Below are positions 48,489-60,594 of a stretch of DNA of 64,000 nt, piece after piece. Source of the stretch: Microbotryum silenes-acaulis. Its lineage: Eukaryota > Basidiomycota > Microbotryomycetes > Microbotryales > Microbotryaceae. Within the stretch, counting starts at the first letter, position 1. Every line of letters begins with the position of its first letter. The stretch spans positions 992,001-1,056,000 of the forward strand of contig QPFY01000013.1 of NCBI GenBank assembly GCA_003665825.1, given 5' to 3'. The notes beneath the pieces are model-generated. The model did not search any database. It was not told where the DNA came from and saw nothing but the letters and a program-made list of their open reading frames with translations. The position numbers were made by a program, and so were the translations under genes.

Positions 48489-49438
48489 ACGAAGCTCGCA
48501 GTGGCACTGCACCGCACCCAATACTACTTAGGAGTTGCATAGCATGCCGCTTGAAACTTAGCGTTTCAGAGAGTCTAAATTTCATTGTGTCAATTGTATA
48601 ACCGCAGGAACGAAGCTCACTTGTTCTCACTTGTTGGGTCATGCGTAATACTTGAAAACAAGGCGGACCACCGCCCGATATCATCGTTGTTGGAATATAT
48701 GTACCACCAGAAACCCAGAACACAACGTGTTCACAGATGGACGCTGTCTCACTCAGGTTGTTAACCTGGCTTCCTCACACCTATAATTGCACGTCACGTC
48801 GTGTCGCGGTGTTTTTCATGCCGATGGTGTTTTGCTGAACCTCGGCTGCACAAATCCGATGACACTGCGTCTTGGGAAATTCGACTCGAACGTTCAATTC
48901 TACTACAACACGCCGATTGAAGGTCTCGACAACCTTCTCTGAAATACCTGACTTTTTACAATTTTTTGGGGGACGGTTCTTAAATGTGGGGAGTTCGGCT
49001 GCCAAAGGGATTCTTCATAGCGGCGGACCCCGATTAGCCTAACACTGCTGAGTAAAGTCTCAAAAGTGCGATTCCAATGCAGCTCCTCCGGATTGCCAAA
49101 GTGATTACTAAGCCTTAATACAATTGGACTGTTATTGAATCATATCAGATAAAAATAAAAATAAATCAAAACAACAAAATCCCGAGCCGAACACAGGCTT
49201 TAATTTTGAAAGCTGAGAACCCCTTGCATGCGCTGAGTCTGGATCGCCGGCCGCGCCTGTGAACTCGTCGCGATTGCCGAGTTTCCCTCGCAAAGGCGCG
49301 GTAGGGAGCGGTATTGGGGCGCGGTTGACTGCGGTTGATATCGGTTGATGGTGACGACGTCCACTTTCACGGTGGGCCGCGGCGATTTCCCCTCTCTGCT
49401 CCTCCACCGCATCTCTTGTCGTTCACGCACACATTAAA
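48489..49438. other. Intergenic, 0.95 kb
   Basis: A/T-richer in the middle (48,780-49,200). Contains the citrate synthase promoter near 49,300-49,430 with a pyrimidine-rich leader. No gene seen. Confidence 0.4.
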
Positions 49439-52290
49439 ATGCTCTCCATCCGCTCCTCCGTAGCCGTGAGTTGTGCACCTTGTTCGATCAGACCACCGCT
49501 GACGCTCGCTCGCTCCCCTCACCCTCGTCCTCGCCTCGCCATTGTCCGCGCCTCACGGCCCCACGCCTCGGCCTCTGCGTTATCCGCGCTGCCCGTTTCG
49601 GCTGATCCCGCGCCTGCGAACCGGCCCGCCGACGGCACGTCCAACATCTACAGTGCCAATTCGCCAACGCCGCCAAGGCCCACGGCGTTCGATATGCTTC
49701 TACCAAGGTGAGAGACTACGACTCACTTCAGCGGAGACAGTTCCCGACCCTCCTTGCGCGACCATGCCGGCCAGCGGTAGCGCACACGCGTCCGATTTAA
49801 CTGTTTTCTCTCTCGACGGCAAACAATTGGGCAGGTCAGGCCAATGTACCGTCCAGCTCAGTCCACCTGCGCCGAATACCCGGTCGCTCCACGACAACGA
49901 GCTAGTGTCGTCGGTCGCAGAAGTAACAGCGCTGGCGGCTGGCTTCAACCTGGCGCATCGTCCACTGCCTCTGTGGACCGGGCCCCAATGCAACGCACAG
50001 CCGGTGGGCGCTTGCGGAGCATGCCGTGCCTTCCCTGGCTAGTCTCGACCACGGCCCCTGCAACACAAACGGACCTGCGCAGTTGCCAAATTGTTGATCG
50101 AGCTCGCCACATCCCCGGAAACGGGATAACTCTGTCTCGAACAACCGTGGCCTGGGGAAGAAATGGCCCGCATGCGGGGAACTTCGCTTGACCCCACGCG
50201 GACCGCATTCCTGCTCTTGGAGGGGCCGCAATAGATCGTCTGTCGTTGGCTTATTCTGATGGGTTCACTTTGGGAATATGCCTCGGTGCCTCGGTGATGC
50301 TGTGTGCTGTGCCGTTGCTCACTCAACCCTCCTCCGCTGGCGCCTCCCCTTCCCACAGACTGTCCAAGACACGCTTGCCGAGATCATTCCCGAACGACAG
50401 GCGATTGCCAAGGAGCTGCGTCAGTCTCGCGCTGCTCGATCATCTTTGGCGGAAGATATGCAACGCAGTGCTGACTTTTCTGAGGTCCGAACGCATTCTT
50501 CATTGTGACACGAACAGGTTCGCAACACGGTGACAAGGTCCTTGGCAACGTGACCGTCGAGCAAGTTTTCGGCGGTATGCGTGGTATCAAGGCCATGGTC
50601 TGGGAGCCCTCCGTTCTTGATTCGGAGGAAGGCATTCGCTTCTGGGGTCGCACGATCCCCGAATGCCAGCAGGTGCTTCCTACCGCCCCGGGCGGCAAGG
50701 AGATGCTCCCCGAGGCCATGTTCTGGTACCTTCTCACCGGCAAGGTTCCTTCTGCCGAAGAAGCCAAGGCTTTCCAGGAAGAGCTCGTTAGCCGCTCCAC
50801 TCTCCCTGAATTCGTGGAGAAGGCGCTTGATGCTCTCCGTGAGTTGCATTGGGGCGCTGCAAGCGACCGTAGCCGTCCGATGGATCAGCTCATCCTCCGC
50901 CGCCTTTCGCCTTGAACACCCTACCGCAGCGACATCTTTGCACCCGATGACCCAATTCATCATCGGTGTTGCCGCCCTCAAGTGAGCTCCACACCACGCG
51001 CATTGGCCACATACAGCAGAGCACTGAAGCTCACGCAAGCGATCGCTTCACAGCCACGATTCTCAATTCGCTGCCCAGTACAAAAAGGGAATGAAGAAAG
51101 CTGACTACTGGAGGCCCGCCCTCGAGGATTCGCTTGACTGTGTGGCCAAATCCTTCACGATTGCGGCTCGCATCTACCGAAACACGTACCTCGGCGGTGT
51201 CAAGGACATGCCCGCCTTGCAGATGGACAAGGATCTTTCGTGGAACTTTGCCAACCAGATCGGCTTCGGAGACTCCGAAGGCTTTGTCGAGGTCATCCGT
51301 CTCTACAACGCTCTTCACAGTTCGTCGCGCTCGGCTCGTCCTCGTCGGACCTTGTATTCGTTCTGAGCTGATCTGCCCGTGTTTGCCTGCTTGAACGGTA
51401 CAGCCGATCACGAGGGGGGCAACGTCTCCGCCCATACGACCCACTTGGTCGGATCCGCGCTTTCGGACCCCTTCCTCGCCTATTCGGCCGCCCTTGGCGG
51501 TCTCGCTGGTCCTCTCCACGGCCTTGCCAACCAAGAGGTGCTCCGTTTCGTCCTCGCTGCGCAGAAGAAGCTCGGTGATTTTCCTAGCGACGAGAAGCTC
51601 AAGGAGTTCATTTGGGACACTTTGAAGTCCGGCCAGGTCATCCCCGGTTACGGTCACGCCGTTTTGCGCAAGCCCGACCCCCGTTTCATGGCTTTGCAGC
51701 AATTCGGTGAATCGCGACCCGAGGTCGCTAAGGACCCCGTTTTCGGTTACGTCAACCAGCTTTACAAGATTGCCCCTGGTGTCTTGACGGAGCACGGCAA
51801 GACGAAGGTTTGTCTCGGGACGAGCCCTCTCACTTCCAACTCGGTGGCAGACTGGACAGGGAGCGGAGCTGACCGACTCTACGCTTCTCATTTTTTTCAT
51901 AACAGAACCCCTTCCCCAACGTTGATTCTGCTTCGGGATCGCTCTTGTACCACTACGGTCTCAAGCAGTTCGATTGTAAGCAGTCGGGCCATCCTCGCCG
52001 AGGCAAAGACAGTCTAGATCTATCTCCTGATCCGTTTGTCCTTCCCGCCATGCAGTCTACACTGTCACATTCGGCACCAGTCGATCGATGGGTGCTCTGT
52101 CTCAGCTCGTTTGGGACCGTGCTCTCGGCTTGCCGCTCGAGCGCCCCAAGTCGCTCTCAATGGCTGCTATCGCCAAACGTGCGTCTCCTCCCTGTTGACA
52201 TGTAAGACTTGATAGAGCTAATGCGCCACTGGCTTGCTTCCCTCGCGGCATACAGTCATCAAGGTTGATATTCCCGGACTCAAGCAATAG
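49439..52290 (+). CDS. CIT1: Mitochondrial citrate synthase
   Basis: 470 aa from ten exons: 49439-49465, 49654-49707, 50359-50419, 50518-50838, 50930-50981, 51054-51319, 51404-51807, 51906-51975, 52056-52178, 52256-52290. It condenses acetyl-CoA with oxaloacetate in the TCA cycle. The N-terminus [26 protein letters not shown] is a mitochondrial targeting peptide. Active-site motifs are all present: [38 protein letters not shown] (catalytic His), [14 protein letters not shown] (catalytic His), [16 protein letters not shown] (catalytic Asp), and [20 protein letters not shown]. It ends [10 protein letters not shown]. Intron 2 is 651 nt, unusually long for this locus. Confidence 0.96.
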
Positions 52291-52563
52291 ATCTGATGCG
52301 ACGCTGACGTGATTCCGCAAGACCGAGAGGAACGTTGATTCGTATGCAATTCTTGTGTAGCTTGTCGCCCCCTCAGAAAGCTTCCAAAATAATGATCCTG
52401 CCTTCATTCATCTTCTGTTTTTTCCTTTTGGGGCCCGTGGTGAGTGATGGCGAGCTGCTGCGACTATATGACTGGGAAACCGGCGAGTGAACTTCGGCCA
52501 ATCTTATGGTCAACAAGGATGTAGGTACTACGAATGAATAGTCGAGGCCAGGGAGGAAAGCCT

Positions 52564-54048
52564 TTAAGCGCGCACGAAGCTCCTTCCACTGCAATTTGGA
52601 GGATATTTTAGACGTCGCAGGCGGGTCAGTGTATGGAAAGACAAGGGAGCAAAACATCACGACCAGTCACCACGGACCTTGCGGTCTTGCGCTCCTTTTC
52701 AACACCGGTCGCAGCCTGATCCGGTTTAGCCCTGTTCAAGACCTTCAGAAATTCGGCAACGCGCAGGCGCATTCGTGAATGCATGTACGCTTTTGAGCAC
52801 TTGATGTGGTAGTGAAGATAGTCGCGGAACAGTTGAATTTGAGTAATTGAGGCCGAGGCGATCATTGGGCTTGAGAAGTGTCGCGGGAAGAGGACTGTCG
52901 TAAGATCCGAACAAAACTTGATGAGTATTGCCCGCGTAAACGAGGTGTCGCGGCGACGTTGCAATGCGCAGTCACACAATGTCCGACTCACCAAAAGTGA
53001 CGTAACCGACGTTCTCGCCGTCAGCTAGGCCTGGTAGATGGCGAATCTCCAGCGGCGGTTCGCGGTTCGAGTAGAGCACCTGGGGCGCCGTCTGACAGCT
53101 TGGTCGACGCCGCGCGTCGACAAACTCTTGCAAGAAGACTTTGCCAAAAATGCGGTCGGTTTCTTCTTTGAAAACGGTCGAGAAGATGACGGTGACACGA
53201 TCGATCGAAGGCTGAATGTAGATGGCTTCTTCAGGCCTGTGGACGAGCAAGTGGGGTGGGGCATGGATCAGTCACAAACGAAAGTGTCGGCGCTCAGTGA
53301 TGTAGCGATCAAGTGCCAACGGCCGACGGCCACTGCGGGGTGGCTCTATCTAGAAATATAGGCTGTGTCGACCACTAACCGGTAATGGACGGCCATGACG
53401 GGTTCCTTGGTCGGTAACGCGTCGGCAGTGGGGGGGTTGGCGTCGAGCTGCTTCTGCAAAGTGAACGCTCGCTCGAACGGGGCGGCCAAGGCATTGCGTT
53501 TTAACAGTGAGAACGATTTGATCAACTCGACACGGGCCTCTGAGTAGCGCGGGAACCGTCGTTGCAACGATGGTAGGGGGCAAGGTTAGCGCACATAGGG
53601 GCAGCCCAGAGGTGCTCGAGTCTGGTCCGGGACGACTGACCCTGATCGAGTGGTAGGTTGTCGACGTCAATGAGCAAAGACACGGCGTACTCGTGCTCGG
53701 TCTGGGTGATGTAGGCGCCGTACTCGCGTTGGATCAAGTCGTCGGCGCCATGCTGGACCAGTTCAGCCCAGCACGGGATGTCCATAGACAGCAGCAGCTG
53801 TGTCTTTTTGACCGGCGTCGACAGATGGTATCGCACCGAGTCAAAGTCAACAAAGGCCTGATCGAGGGCTGAAGGTCTGTGGAGCCAACGAGAACGGGGA
53901 TCAGAGTCTCGGCCAAGGGCAAGGCAGCCTGCACACCGGGTTCGGCGTTCGGGGGGCCACTGTGCCGGATCGTCTCGTTCTCTCACTTGTTGAACTTTTC
54001 GGTCAAGAGATCCGCAATAATGCGGTTTGCAGGTTCAAGCAAAAGCAT
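52564..54048 (-). CDS. ARC35: Arp2/3 complex subunit 2 (ARPC2, p34-Arc)
   Basis: 314 aa from six exons: 54048-53987, 53876-53641, 53539-53380, 53236-52992, 52894-52678, 52588-52564. ARPC2 forms, with ARPC4, the structural core of the actin-nucleating Arp2/3 complex at cortical actin patches. Diagnostic segments: [19 protein letters not shown] at the start, [81 protein letters not shown] and [12 protein letters not shown]. The last small exon adds SGRSFVRA. Length is normal for the family (about 300 aa). It is convergent with citrate synthase, 273 bp apart. Confidence 0.95.
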
Positions 54049-54993
54049 GGTAGACTTGCGACGCGACTGGTGAGGTGGTGGCGGTCGCGGTGGGGGCACT
54101 CGGACCCTTGACGGGGATGGCGGTGACGAGGACGATGACGATGACTGAGGTGGGGTTTGTTCCAAGCGGGAACCGTGCAGTGCGGTGCTCTAGCTTATGA
54201 TGCGATGATGCGATCGTTTCGAGTGGCAAGCTTTGAGTTTGGCCGTAATGACGTGTACGAGATGCGGGAAGTGAGGTTTGGGTGAAGTCCTGGTGTAGTG
54301 ACGTTACGAAGGGAGGACTGGACTTTGGAGCCACTAACCAAGCGAGATAAAGAGCCGAGCCTCCTTATAGCGCCTCCTTATCAGCATTAGCCTTGGTGGA
54401 AACGGGTGGAAGCCGCGTGGAAAGCCGCCTTTAGCAGCTTCTAGGAGAGAGCGCTCCCTTGGCCTCTGGTCTCTCCGCTCGATCATTGCCCAACCAGCCT
54501 TGTGGTCGCCCGCTTCTCCATCTCGCCACTCACGACAAGTGCCACTGCACTTCATCTCGACGCATATTCAGCTGCTCCTGCTAGCTCCTGCTAGGAGTTG
54601 GGCCCTGGCCCCTGCCACCGCGCCGATCAAGGTTGATCGCCGACTGCGCGTACTTTCACTCGGTCAGTCGATGTCACACTTACTTCACCGTCCCAGCACT
54701 CAGGAGGGAACGTCTGGGATGTAGCGTCCCACACGTGTGGCTGCTACAGTGCGAGGGTTGCTATGTCCCTCCATACCTTCGCCGTCCCATCGATACCGGA
54801 CCCAATACTCGCTCGTGTCCACCAAGTGCATCGAGTGCTTCCTCATTCCGATTCATCGTTCGAGCAGCGACGCTGCTTTCGGAGCTGCTCAGCGCCCAGA
54901 CTGGCACACGAAATAAAGAAAGAGCGTCAAAGCTGACCAGATCTTGGTGCCCCTCGGAACATTTGAATACGCAGCCACCGGCGGCGTCTTGCG
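54049..54993. promoter_or_regulatory. Divergent spacer, ARPC2 and TMS1 promoters
   Basis: 945 bp between divergent starts. No gene is supported; frames such as 54633-55205 have no motif and overlap the TMS1 start. No specific regulatory site is claimed. Confidence 0.35.
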
Positions 54994-56937
54994 ATGGGGG
55001 CCGTACTCGGACTGCCCTTGCTAGGCTCGCTCGCTGGACTCGGCGCATCTGCGGCTTCGGCAATCATTGGAGGATTGGCTTTCTTTTGTACAGGTCAAGC
55101 GGTAAGCGTCGCAGCACCATAATCACCACTCACGCTTCTAGTGGATGCTCATTATATCCTCGCACTGACATCCGTGCGGTGCCCGTGCACAGGCCTCGGC
55201 ATTGACCAAGTCGTGCAACTGCAATTCTTCCGTCGCGACGCGCGTCGGATTCTCCATCATCTTTCTCCTCAATTCGCTGCTTGCATGGTTGATGCTGTCG
55301 GACTGGGCCATAAGAGCCATTGCCAAATGGAGTTACGATTACATCAAGATGAGCTGTGCCGAAGGACGCTGCTATGGTGTGCTTGCTGTCAGTTCAAGCC
55401 TCCTCTTGTTGTAGTCCTGCTCTCTCTGTCCTAGCTGACAAGGGTCTCCTTCCAGGTCCACCGCATTAATTTTGCCTTGGCGTTGTTCCATACAATCCTT
55501 GCGCTGCTTCTGATCGGGGTTCATGACACGCGCACGCGCCGTGCGTCGATTCAAAACGGGTGAGTACGGATGGCCCGTCAAAGGTCAAGGAAGTTCTTAA
55601 ACTCAGTCGTATATCTTGCAGCTGGTGGGGCCCTAAAGTTGCGGCTTGGATCGTCCTCGTCATCGTTTCCTTCTTCATCCCGAACGGCTTCTTCATGTTC
55701 TATGGCGATTGTCAGTCATTCCCAGGTCCAGTGTGCACTTGCCGCGTGATTCAAGCCATGTGCTGATGATGTGGCACACTCAGACATTTCGCTTGTTGGC
55801 GCTACCGTTTTCATTCTCATCGGTCTTGTGCTTTTGGTCGACTTTGCGCACTCCTGGTCCGAAACCTGCCTCGAGCGATGGGAATCAACGGACTCGCCTT
55901 TTTGGAAATGGACGCTCATCGCGTCAACCTTGGGCCTCTACGTCGTTGCGCTGGTCCTGACGATCATCCAATACGCCTTCTTCGCGGGCCAAGGATGTGG
56001 TCTCAACCAATTCCTGATCACGCTCAATCTGTTGGTCTCGTTGGCCGTATCAGGGCTAAGCATCGCACCCGCCATTCAAGAAGCGAATCCGAGATCGGGA
56101 TTGGCTCAGTCAGGCATGGTCGTAGCGTACACGGCCTACCTGGTCACCTCGGCGATTGCAAACCACGACGATGATTCGACCGAAGGACAGTGCAATCCGC
56201 TGACATCCAGAGCCGCCGGCGCTCGGACAGGGATGGTTGTCCTTGGTGCAATCTTCACCTTTCTTGCTATTGCCTATTCCACAAGTCGTGCCGCGACCCA
56301 ATCAAAGGCGCTTGTTGGGAAAGGGGCCAAGAGGAATGTTTCAGAGGGTAGCTATGGCGCTCTAAGTTCGGAGGACGGGGAGTTGGCGACTGTGGTCTCA
56401 AACCAACCGAACAGGAAGGAGTCGCTGAGATACCAAGCACTTCAAGCTGCTGTGGCTGAAGGGTAAGTCACTGCACAGAATATGTCGCGCAACAGCAGGG
56501 GTTGATCTGGGTCCACGCATTGTTTCAAAGGTCCCTCCCTGCATCCGTGCTAGAAGAGGATGATGAAGATGAGGATGCCCTGGCCGCAGACGAACTTGAT
56601 GATGAGAAGGCGGGCACAAGATACAACTATGTGTGGTTCCATGTCATCTTCATCATGGCCACCATGTATGTTGCTATGCTCTTGACAAATTGGTAAGTTG
56701 GAACGGGAAGCAGGTGATTTCGTATGCAAAATCTAACGCTTTCTGGCTGCTCCGATTAGGAACGTCGTCACTACCGCGTCATTCATCCCAGATCTGAGTG
56801 GAGATGCTACCCCCGTGAAGATTGGTCGATCAGGTAGAGCAATGTGGTGTCGGATCGTGTCTTCATGGGTGTGTACCGTGCTGTATGCATGGAGCTTGCT
56901 AGCTCCGGTCATGATGCCCGACAGATTTGGAGAATAA
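54994..56937 (+). CDS. TMS1: SERINC/TMS1 family membrane protein
   Basis: 504 aa from seven exons: 54994-55101, 55193-55387, 55456-55559, 55622-55710, 55784-56462, 56531-56692, 56760-56937. SERINC proteins are polytopic endomembrane or vacuolar proteins linked to serine-lipid biosynthesis. Features: an N-terminal hydrophobic Gly/Ala helix, the Cys segment SALTKSCNCNSSVATR, VHRINFALALFHTILALLLI, NGWWGPKVAAWI, FIPNGFFMFYGD, FAHSWSETCLERW, CNPL, YSTSRAA, YNYVWFHVIFIMATMYVAMLLTNW, and the C-terminal WCRIVSSWVCTVLYAWSLLAPVMMP. About ten membrane spans are visible, and an acidic loop lies before the last pair. All joins keep phase. Confidence 0.93.
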
Positions 56938-58066
56938 TGGTGCTGTTTGGCCAGAATTTCCTCTTGTGTGGACGTATCTTCGACATTGTACCATTGCAGT
57001 CTATTTGGTGCGTAGGTCACAAACAGAGAGGAAAGGGAGAGAGCATTGCTTTGAGACCTGTAGTCCTCCAGATCAAAACCAGACCAGTGAGAACCTGTTA
57101 AATTAATGGGAGGAAGCTCCGATTGAAATCAGAAGGGAGCCATTTAAGGCGCAAGTAGCTTTCATCCTTGCATGTTGTTCAGCCCCTAACACCGTTGGCC
57201 CGCTGCCGAGATGGCAGCACCGCCGGCGCATCACGTGATAGACATCAGCTCCGCGCCACATTGCCCCGCGCATCAGGGGGAGCTCTGCTGTAGAAGCAGT
57301 GGCTTACAATGTAAGGATCTGGATCTAACTCCGGACACGGGCGACTTTGTACACTCTCTTTGGTTCTCGAATGATGTCGTTCTTCCAGGGCTCACATTCG
57401 TCGCTTTGCCTTATTGGATCACCACTGCGTTCGTTCAAGTCCGTGCCTTGGGTTGCAAGCCACCGGAGTTCAGGGATTGGCAGAGGAGATGTGGGTTGGA
57501 TTGGATTGGGTGGAGTTGGTTGCTGGGTTAGTAACTTGAGTTAGTGAACTTAGGCCCCCTGTTTAGTTTCAGCTAGTCCCTTGCGCGCGCCTCAACTCTC
57601 TTGCTTCTGTCATCATCACCACCCGCTTCTCTCATCGTATCTCGGTCTCACCGTCGTCGTCTATCGACTCAAGTTTCTTTGCTGCTTTTTCTTGATTGCG
57701 AGGTAGTCCTGACTCAGCGTTACCTTCTCGGGTTCGTTGTGAGCAGCGCCTCGTGCTTTCGCCTCGCGTTCGAGTCACGTATTCGACTCCGCATCCTCAC
57801 CTCATATCGAGCTCTTGTGTGCTCTCCTGGATGTTCCCTCCGGTCATCGACTCGCTTTAGCCCTCGAGTTTGATCATCATCAGCTCCAAGCTCGCCGGCG
57901 AGTCCTCCCAGCCAGCTCTACCCCGCGTTGGTGCTTTTCGACACGTCGTGCCGTGTAGGTTGCCCCTGCCTCGGTTTCGACTTGGACATCGAGGGAGTAT
58001 TCCAAGTCCCGCACTTGATCAGAGCCTTACCACCGCTTGAGCAGTCGATAGAGCTTTACGGATTAT
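56938..58066 (+). other. Spacer grading into a retroelement leader
   Basis: No gene. From about 57,540 the sequence is pyrimidine-rich and leads into the ATG region of a deleted gypsy element, so it may be LTR and leader sequence, but no second copy of it exists in the window. Confidence 0.35.
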
Positions 58067-58801
58067 GAGCCCCAACGAGCTACCAGCGCGGCCACGTCGC
58101 CCAGCATGTCCGTCGCCGACGACCCCGCGCCCGGAGCCAAGCTCCCCAAGCCCAGGCCCACTAATCCCTCCGATGGACACAACTTGATCCTCGTCATCGT
58201 CGACCGGTTCACCAAGATGGCTTGATTTCTTCCAACCAACACCTCTCTCACCGCCGACCTCTATGTCACCAACATATTCTCTCAACATGGCATTCCGCAC
58301 GGCATCGTCTCGGATCGCGGGACTCTCTTCACCTCAAAGTTCTGGTCAGCCCTTTGCAACTCTCTGAGCATCACTCGCAAGCTGTTCACTGCCTATCACC
58401 CAGAGACCAATGGCCAGACCGAGCGTGTCAATCAGGTGCTGGAGCAATATCTTCAACTCTACACCAACTACCAACAATCGGATTGGTCTCGTCTCCTTCT
58501 GATGGCCAAGGTCTGCTACAACAACACTCCCCATTTGACAATGGCCATGTCTCCTTTCTTCGCCAATAAGGGGTACCATCCAACTCTTGAGATTGGCTTG
58601 GTTCCGACGCTCGGCAGTTCCCATCAAAACTCAATTGCCAATCTCAAGGAGCTTCACACCCTCTGCCGCAACACCATCCAGAAGTCTCTCAAACATCATC
58701 AAGTCTACGCCAACCGTAAGTGTATCCTGTTTCCTTCTCTCAGCGCAGGCGATCAAGTCTTCTTGGCTATGAAGATGTGGCGCTTGCTCAAGCGGTGGTA
58801 A
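58067..58801 (+). pseudogene. Deleted Ty3/gypsy element: gag start fused to integrase core
   Basis: A short start (MSVADDPAPGAKLPKPRP) runs directly into an integrase core, so most of gag, protease, RT and RNase H are missing. The catalytic triad is visible: Asp in VIVDRF, Asp in VSDRG, and Glu in NGQTERVNQ, 35 residues after the second Asp. A TGA at 58223-58225 interrupts the frame just after the first Asp. It then stays open to 58801 (SAGDQVFLAMKMWRLLKRW). Confidence 0.8.
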
Positions 58802-58927
58802 GGCTCTGATTGACGGACCAAGGAGACCAGACCAAGAAGTTGCTTGCTACACACCTGCTCAAGCACTACAGTGAGTTATGATAGCTAGAAAGGCAAAGGA
58901 AGAAGGAAGTGTAGTGTTCACCTGCTC

Positions 58928-59463
58928 TGACAGGCGACGTCGGCGGGGATGACATCGTCTACACGCGTTGGTGCGGGGGGGGGGGGGGGGGGGGGGGATT
59001 TCAGGAAGCGTCGGCTGTTGCGGCGGCAGTCGACAGAGGAGCAACCGAGGAGGGGAGTCGGTCGAGAGGCTCGCAGGAAATCAAGTATAACGGACTTAAT
59101 TCCCAAACGATCGACAAGAAGAGGAGGGGCAACAAAACAGGATGAGCGGACCAAGCTCCGGGGGAAGGTGCTAAAACTAAAGGGAAGGGACTGCTCCAGG
59201 CACAGAGGGGACTTAGCCAAATCAACCACTCCAAGAGGTCGCCTCAGGGGTAAAAAGGATTGCTCACGGGAGCACCGGTAAAAACCCTGAAGCCGCGCCT
59301 CGGCTAACAAAAAGATAAAACAAACCGAAAGAAGATTGCGCTCTGGGCGCATCGAACCCGCGACCAGCGAGTGCGCGCTCGCGCGCCTCACGACTACGCC
59401 ATTGCGCCCATGATGCTTTAAAATGAGGCAAGCATCGGGTCAACTCCACTCTACCCGCACATA
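58928..59463 (-). repeat. LTR copy 1 (gypsy-type), truncated
   Basis: Homologous over its length to 62823-63345 (both in minus orientation, both ending CGTCGCCTGTCA). It lacks about the first 50 bp found in copy 2. It contains a run of about 24 G residues (58975-58998) and a tRNA-like segment. It abuts LINE sequence at 59464. Confidence 0.75.
59345..59409 (-). other. tRNA-like sequence in LTR copy 1
   Basis: 65 nt with a 7-bp acceptor-like stem (GGGCGCA / TGCGCCC), a perfect Pol III box A (TGGCGTAGTCG), an anticodon-like stem GCGAG/CTCGC with loop CGCGCA, variable segment TGGTC, and box B start GGTTCGA. The 3' strand of the T stem is missing, so it is not a functional tRNA gene. Confidence 0.55.
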
Positions 59464-60402
59464 GCCTTGACTTGGTTGCGGCACGGATCTGGGACGTTCT
59501 TCTCGGCGGTTCTGGCGCGATCTGGCAAGGACTTGCGCGCGCGGCACTCCAGCGAGCTCAGCCCGACCTCGACCTGGCCACCAATCTCTGGCCACATCCA
59601 TCCACTCCCATCCCCGATGGCACGCCGCACTGGGCGTTCCGAAACATCACGACGCGCAGGTCAACCCGAGGGCCTTGACCACCGCGAACCTGCTCGCGCT
59701 GCCCACCCTGCTTGGCAGCCTCCACACCCCCATCAGAGGGAAACAGACCATCGACGCGGTTCATGTACCTGATTACCTTCGTCTCCAGGGCTACCCGAAG
59801 GTGGCGGATCTCTATCGGCGCGAGTTGTATGCGGGTGGGGGGTTTCACCTCTGGACGCCGCCGGCGGATGTGCTCGGCGACAACAGCGAATACGATCGAC
59901 GCGGGCTCCCACAGCGACTGGCAATCGCGGCCTGGTACCGGTTCACTGTCGATCGACACAAGAACACGCCCTTGGCGGCGGGACGTCTCAACGTGCCTCC
60001 CCGGATCGGCACCAGCGCACTGCTCGAGGCAATCCTCCCCAAGCCCGTGGCCCACTTCGCAATGGAGCAGCGCCTTCCGGACCCGGTGCTTCCACAACAG
60101 GCGAGCCAGTACAAGCTGCTGAACATGGCTCGACCCTACACGATCCGTCGCATCCGCCGGGTCCTGAACGCGAAGGCCTTTACCAACACGCTCGGGCTCA
60201 AGGGACCACCGCAGCCGGACAATCTCAGGAGCTTCTGGAAGGCGGTCAACTCGAAGGCACTGACGGCGAGGGAGAGGGAAGTTTGGTTCAAGCTGATTCT
60301 CCGCTTCACCCCGACGCGCAAGCTGCAGCACCAACAAAACCACGACACTTCTCCCGCGTGCCTCGTCTGCAAAGTATTCGATCAACTCTACTACGTCAGC
60401 GA
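59464..60402 (+). pseudogene. LINE retrotransposon ORF2 3' remnant
   Basis: Plus-strand frames, shifted once near 59,650, encode a C-terminal LINE reverse-transcriptase region: FWKAVNSKALTAREREVWFK, LRFTPTRKLQHQQ and a CxxC knuckle (SPACLVC). The 3' part is cut at 60403 by the end of the copia LTR, indicating copia inserted into it. Confidence 0.65.
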
Positions 60403-60594
60403 TGTAGTTATAGCCAAGAGTGATGAATAGGAATCTAACAGTAAGGGATCCGCGCGCCCCAAGTCCTCAGCCAGCGAGCCTCGGGGCTGAGCCAATGTGC
60501 CAGACTCACTGCGCGCGCCTAAGTCCTGAGCCGATGCGCCCGGCTCGCTCCGCGCGCCTAAGTCCTGACCCGAGCGGAGAGTGGATTCCTCACA
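60403..60594 (-). repeat. Copia 3' LTR with internal repeats
   Basis: Minus-strand LTR beginning TGTGAGGAATCC directly after a G-rich polypurine tract (60595-60606) and ending ATAACTACA. It contains three irregular copies of a GCGCGCC..AAGTCCT unit (60451, 60512, 60551). Confidence 0.5.
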
